Below are positions 61,172 through 64,000 of a stretch of DNA of 64,000 nucleotides, in pieces. The notes below the pieces were generated by a model. The model saw only the letters and a program-made list of their open reading frames with translations. It was not told the DNA's origin and did no database searches. The stretch lies in contig NC_008209.1 in assembly GCF_000014045.1 (NCBI RefSeq), forward strand, positions 2,813,001-2,877,000, read 5' to 3'. Every line of letters begins with the position of its first letter. Position 1 is the stretch's first letter. The DNA comes from Roseobacter denitrificans OCh 114. GTDB taxonomy: Bacteria > Pseudomonadota > Alphaproteobacteria > Rhodobacterales > Rhodobacteraceae. A program made the translations under genes and the position numbers.

Positions 61172-62437
61172 TCATCTGTCTTTTGCGACAAGATCGTCTT
61201 CTTTTTCGGTCTCGATGGCGTATTCTTGAGCATATTCCAGCGCAACGGACGTATAGCTTGGCGTCACGGCCACATAGGCACCGGTGTCTTCCACGGCAAT
61301 GGCGCTGCGCCTTGTCGAGCGGTAGGCGGCATAGGCAACCAATGCCACGAACAATATCGCGGTAAAGAGGTAGAAACCTGACGGCCCCACCACATCCATC
61401 AGCGAGCCCGTAATCAGCGGCCCCGCAATCGCGCCAAGCCCGTTGATGAAAATCAACCCACCCGACGCGGCGGCCATGTCCTCGTGCTGAAGAAAGTCAT
61501 TCGTGTGGGCGATCAGCAACGAATAAAGCGGGTTGGACATGCCACCCACGATAAAGGCGGAGGCCAGCAGAAATGCGAAGTTATGCCCCAGAACCATGCC
61601 AAGCGCCGAACCACCCGCCCCGATGGCTGCAACGATCAGGATCAGGAAACGCCGGTCCATCCGGTCCGAAATCCACCCGATGGGGTATTGCAACAATACG
61701 GAGCCGACGAAAAACATCGCCACGAAGGTAGATATCTGGGCGACAGACAACCCGGCCTTGGCCCCGTAAACCGAAGCCATGCCGAACTGGGCCGAGAAAA
61801 TACCACCCAGCAGGAACATGCCCACGCAGCCCAAAGGTGACACGCCCGCCAGTTCTTTGAGGCTCATCGGTTTGGTCATATCAAAGGCGGGCGTCGGGCT
61901 GATCGACAGCAAGATCGGCGTCACGGCAATCGACACCAGTACCGACGGGATCACGAACAGCACGTAGCCCGACGGGTCCGCCGTCAGGAGCAGCGCCTGG
62001 CTGATCACGATGCCCGCAGTCTGCACGATCATGTAGAGAGACAGCGTCTGGCCCCTGTTTTCATTGGTGGCCGCATTGTTCAGCCAGCTTTCAGCCGTGA
62101 CGTAGACGGCTGAAAAGCAAAACCCGATCAACACACGCCCCAGCGTCCAGAGCCACACTTCGGCAAAGGTCGGATAAAGGATCATCACTGCGGATATAAG
62201 CGAGGCCAATGCCGCAAAGACCCGCACGTGACCAACGCGCCGGATCATCCCCGGTGCCATGCGTGACCCGCCCAGGAACCCGACGAAATAGGCGGACATG
62301 ACGATGGACATCTCAAGGGTCGAAAACCCTTCGATCTCGCCCCGGATACCCAGAAGCGTGCCTTGCATGCCATTGCCGACCATCAACAGGCACATGCCCA
62401 ACAAAAGCGCCCAAGCGCTGGTTAATACCTGAAACAT
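61172..62437 (-). CDS. Major facilitator superfamily transporter
   Basis: A 421-residue MFS protein with twelve predicted membrane segments; loop 2-3 carries FLGGSRMAPGMIRRVGHVR (the G-rich MFS motif A, weakly conserved) and its mirror copy is in WISDRMDRRFL. It resembles the YcaD-like branch (VLIGFCFSAVYVTAESWLNN). The cytosolic C-terminus is acidic (EIETEKEDDL). Substrate unknown. Divergence to queA leaves a 103-bp gap. Confidence 0.9.
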   Translation of the reverse strand: MFQVLTSAWALLLGMCLLMVGNGMQGTLLGIRGEIEGFSTLEMSIVMSAYFVGFLGGSRMAPGMIRRVGHVRVFAALASLISAVMILYPTFAEVWLWTLGRVLIGFCFSAVYVTAESWLNNAATNENRGQTLSLYMIVQTAGIVISQALLLTADPSGYVLFVIPSVLVSIAVTPILLSISPTPAFDMTKPMSLKELAGVSPLGCVGMFLLGGIFSAQFGMASVYGAKAGLSVAQISTFVAMFFVGSVLLQYPIGWISDRMDRRFLILIVAAIGAGGSALGMVLGHNFAFLLASAFIVGGMSNPLYSLLIAHTNDFLQHEDMAAASGGLIFINGLGAIAGPLITGSLMDVVGPSGFYLFTAILFVALVAYAAYRSTRRSAIAVEDTGAYVAVTPSYTSVALEYAQEYAIETEKEDDLVAKDR

Positions 62438-62540
62438 GACGACTCCAAAGCGCGCGGCAAAAACTCTCTTGGCGGCGTCTTGCAGTATCGCATCCTGCGA
62501 AAACCGCTCAGCTACGACTCTATTGCGTCGTAATGTGACG

Positions 62541-63596
62541 TCAGTCGCGCTGCGGGATTAAAAGTGACGCGTCGCCGTAGGAAAAAAACCGGTATTTTTC
62601 GGCGACCGCGTGATCGTAGATCGCACGCACCTCGTCATATCCCATCAGCGCAGAGACCAGCATCATGAGGGTGGATTTGGGCAGATGGAAATTCGTCATC
62701 AGGGCATCCGCGACGTTGAAGCGGAAGCCGGGGTAGATGAAGATATCGGTATCGCCTTCCCAGGCCTTGATCTGACCCTCGCGCCCGGCGGTTTCAATCA
62801 AACGCAGCGCCGTGGTGCCCACCGGGATCACCCGTTTGCCGGCCTGTTTCGTCGCGTTGATCTCTGCCGCAGCCGCAGCACTCACCTGCCCCCATTCCGC
62901 GTGCATCTTGTGGGTTGTCACATCCTCGACCTTCACCGGCAGGAATGTGCCCGCCCCCACGTGCAGGGTCACATAGCTGAACAGCACCCCGCGCGCCGCC
63001 AGTTCGGACAGAAGCGCTTTGTCAAAATGCAGCGAGGCCGTCGGCGCAGCCACGGCCCCACTGTTTTGGGCGAATACGGTCTGGTAATCCGATTTGTCCC
63101 GCTCATCCGCCGGACGACGTGTGGCGATATAGGGTGGCAGCGGCATGGCACCGGCGGCGTTGAGCGCTGCGTCGAAATCATCGCCTTCAAGGTTGAACTG
63201 CAACACACCCTGCCCGTCTTTGACTGCGCGAAGGGTCGCGCGCAACCGGTCGGAAAAGATGATCTCCTCTGCGATTTTCACCTTCTTGAGCGGCTTGATC
63301 AGTGCGGACCAATTGCCCTGCGCATCCGGTTCAAGCAATGTGACCTCAATGCGGGCCTGCATCGGTCCCTGTGCGGTGTCGCGGTGCCGCGCACCGGTCA
63401 GTCGCGCCGGGATCACCCGCGTGTCATTCAACACCAGCCGGTCGCCCGGAGACAGCCAGTTTGGCAGGTCGGAAACGATCGAATCGCTGATCTGCCGCCC
63501 TTTCGCCACAAGCAGGCGCGCAGAGGTGCGCGGCACGGCGGGGCGGGTCGCAATCAGGTCTTCGGGCAGGTCGAAATCAAAATCACTGAGCTTCAT
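62541..63596 (-). CDS. queA: S-adenosylmethionine:tRNA ribosyltransferase-isomerase
   Basis: A 351-residue QueA. N-terminal [25 protein letters not shown], the central [14 protein letters not shown] motif (here [14 protein letters not shown]) and C-terminal [16 protein letters not shown] are family specific. It forms epoxyqueuosine on tRNA from the preQ1 inserted by Tgt (tgt at 18666-19790). It begins 10 bp after the stop of the AsmA-like gene and is probably cotranscribed with it. Confidence 0.97.
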   Translation of the reverse strand: MKLSDFDFDLPEDLIATRPAVPRTSARLLVAKGRQISDSIVSDLPNWLSPGDRLVLNDTRVIPARLTGARHRDTAQGPMQARIEVTLLEPDAQGNWSALIKPLKKVKIAEEIIFSDRLRATLRAVKDGQGVLQFNLEGDDFDAALNAAGAMPLPPYIATRRPADERDKSDYQTVFAQNSGAVAAPTASLHFDKALLSELAARGVLFSYVTLHVGAGTFLPVKVEDVTTHKMHAEWGQVSAAAAAEINATKQAGKRVIPVGTTALRLIETAGREGQIKAWEGDTDIFIYPGFRFNVADALMTNFHLPKSTLMMLVSALMGYDEVRAIYDHAVAEKYRFFSYGDASLLIPQRD

Positions 63597-63606
63597 GTGC
63601 GCCCGT

Positions 63607-64000
63607 TTAGCGGTCTTCGCCCCGCGTCACAACCGGGGTGCGGCGCGGTTCAGGCACCGGTACGGGTTCGCCCGCCTCCAGCGGTGCCTTGGCGCGGGAT
63701 CCGCGAAACAGGTTGCGCAACATGCCGGGGGCCAGCGCCGTCAGCGGATTGACGAAGACTTCCGGTGACTGTGCCGTGCCCGTGATCGAATAGTTGAACC
63801 CAAAGAGCCCTTCGCCGGGACGGGTCAACACGCTGCCGATGGCGTTGAGCATATAGACGGGAGAGATCACCCCCTCCATGTTCAGACGGCCCGAGGCCGG
63901 CTCGAACACTCCGTCCATGGAAAGGCCGATCGAGGCCCCGGTCGCACTGGCCTCGCGCACCGTGATTTGTGACGGGGCAAGCCGGAAGTCAGCGTTCACA
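63607..64000 (-). CDS. AsmA/DUF3971-like protein (C-terminal part)
   Basis: The last 130 residues of a protein that continues past the right edge. The segment [42 protein letters not shown] and [12 protein letters not shown] is typical of the C-terminal end of large AsmA-like (YhdP/DUF3971) proteins in alphaproteobacteria. These span the periplasm and move lipids to the outer membrane. A proline- and arginine-rich tail follows. The start is outside the window, and the GTG at the edge is internal. Confidence 0.8.
   Translation of the reverse strand, partial: VNADFRLAPSQITVREASATGASIGLSMDGVFEPASGRLNMEGVISPVYMLNAIGSVLTRPGEGLFGFNYSITGTAQSPEVFVNPLTALAPGMLRNLFRGSRAKAPLEAGEPVPVPEPRRTPVVTRGEDR

Noticed and set aside
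62514..62533. Inverted repeat TACGAC/GTCGTA between the MFS gene and queA
   Set aside because: Six-base arms with an 8-base gap are expected by chance at this frequency, and no T-run follows.
1..64000. CRISPR arrays, prophage, integrase, transposase or attachment sites
   Set aside because: No regularly spaced direct repeats and no recognisable phage or transposase proteins were seen in any frame; base composition is even across the window.

Overview
The window is ordinary chromosomal DNA, GC-rich and densely coding, from an alphaproteobacterium of the Roseobacter group (Rhodobacteraceae). This rests on gene content: a TctABC transporter with its own two-component system, a form II CO-dehydrogenase-like cluster in the order coxS-coxL-coxM, an APS-reductase-type cysteine operon with DUF2849 and DUF934 genes, a VPLPA-CTERM protein, an infC gene that starts at a non-AUG codon, and an alphaproteobacterial SOS box (GTTC-N7-GTTC) before uvrA. 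No rRNA, tRNA, CRISPR array, prophage or insertion sequence was seen. Both ends cut a gene (a UxuB-like reductase on the left, an AsmA/DUF3971-like protein on the right).

Layout. 1-6.7 kb: a minus-strand operon for uptake of a sugar or uronic acid by an Ugp-type ABC transporter (binding protein, two permeases, ATPase and an extra MalG-like permease), running into uxaC and uxuB, behind a LacI-type operator palindrome. 6.9-9.7 kb: a 2H phosphoesterase, a cysteine-synthase-like enzyme and an orphan iron-type binding protein that overlaps the sensor kinase gene. 9.7-14.9 kb: TctD/TctE-like two-component system divergent from tctCBA. 15.2-19.8 kb: lon (with a possible RpoH promoter), a truncated soluble chemoreceptor-like protein and tgt. 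19.9-26.4 kb: pentapeptide membrane protein, SPFH/NfeD pair, RimB-RimK fusion, SufT-like and HesB/IscA-like Fe-S factors, an acetyltransferase and tpiA. 26.4-33.9 kb: cytochrome P450, an Lrp-type regulator and the divergent sulfite/sulfate assimilation operon (cysG, DUF2849, cysI, cysH, DUF934) followed by fpr. 34.1-35.8 kb: infC and an unrecognised gene whose N-terminus resembles the targeting segment of contractile-injection-system cargo. 35.8-41.8 kb: a minus-strand molybdenum hydroxylase operon (xdhC/coxI-like, molybdopterin-binding protein, coxS, coxL, coxM). 41.9-43.8 kb: BolA-hypothetical-Grx4, convergent with zapA and a coiled-coil gene. 44.0-48.5 kb: tkt, DUF808, gap. 48.7-54.4 kb: coaD, CBS protein, LysR and valine catabolism (mmsA and a fused HIBCH-MmsB). 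54.6-64 kb: small membrane protein, uvrA, VPLPA-CTERM protein, lpd, DUF924, MFS transporter, queA and a partial AsmA-like gene.

The least explained signals are: (i) a family of three related palindromic elements of 92-99 bp, each placed exactly at the 3' end of a gene, one of which supplies that gene's stop codon; (ii) the possible injection-system cargo gene at 34756-35778 with a perfect 17-bp palindrome just upstream; (iii) two enzyme fusions (RimB-RimK and HIBCH-MmsB, the latter keeping an internal ribosome binding site); (iv) a chemoreceptor signalling tip with no membrane segment and four cysteines; and (v) several strong operator-like palindromes before lpd, mmsA/lysR, the cys operon and the sugar transporter. 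All functional calls come from reading motifs by eye; no database search was possible.
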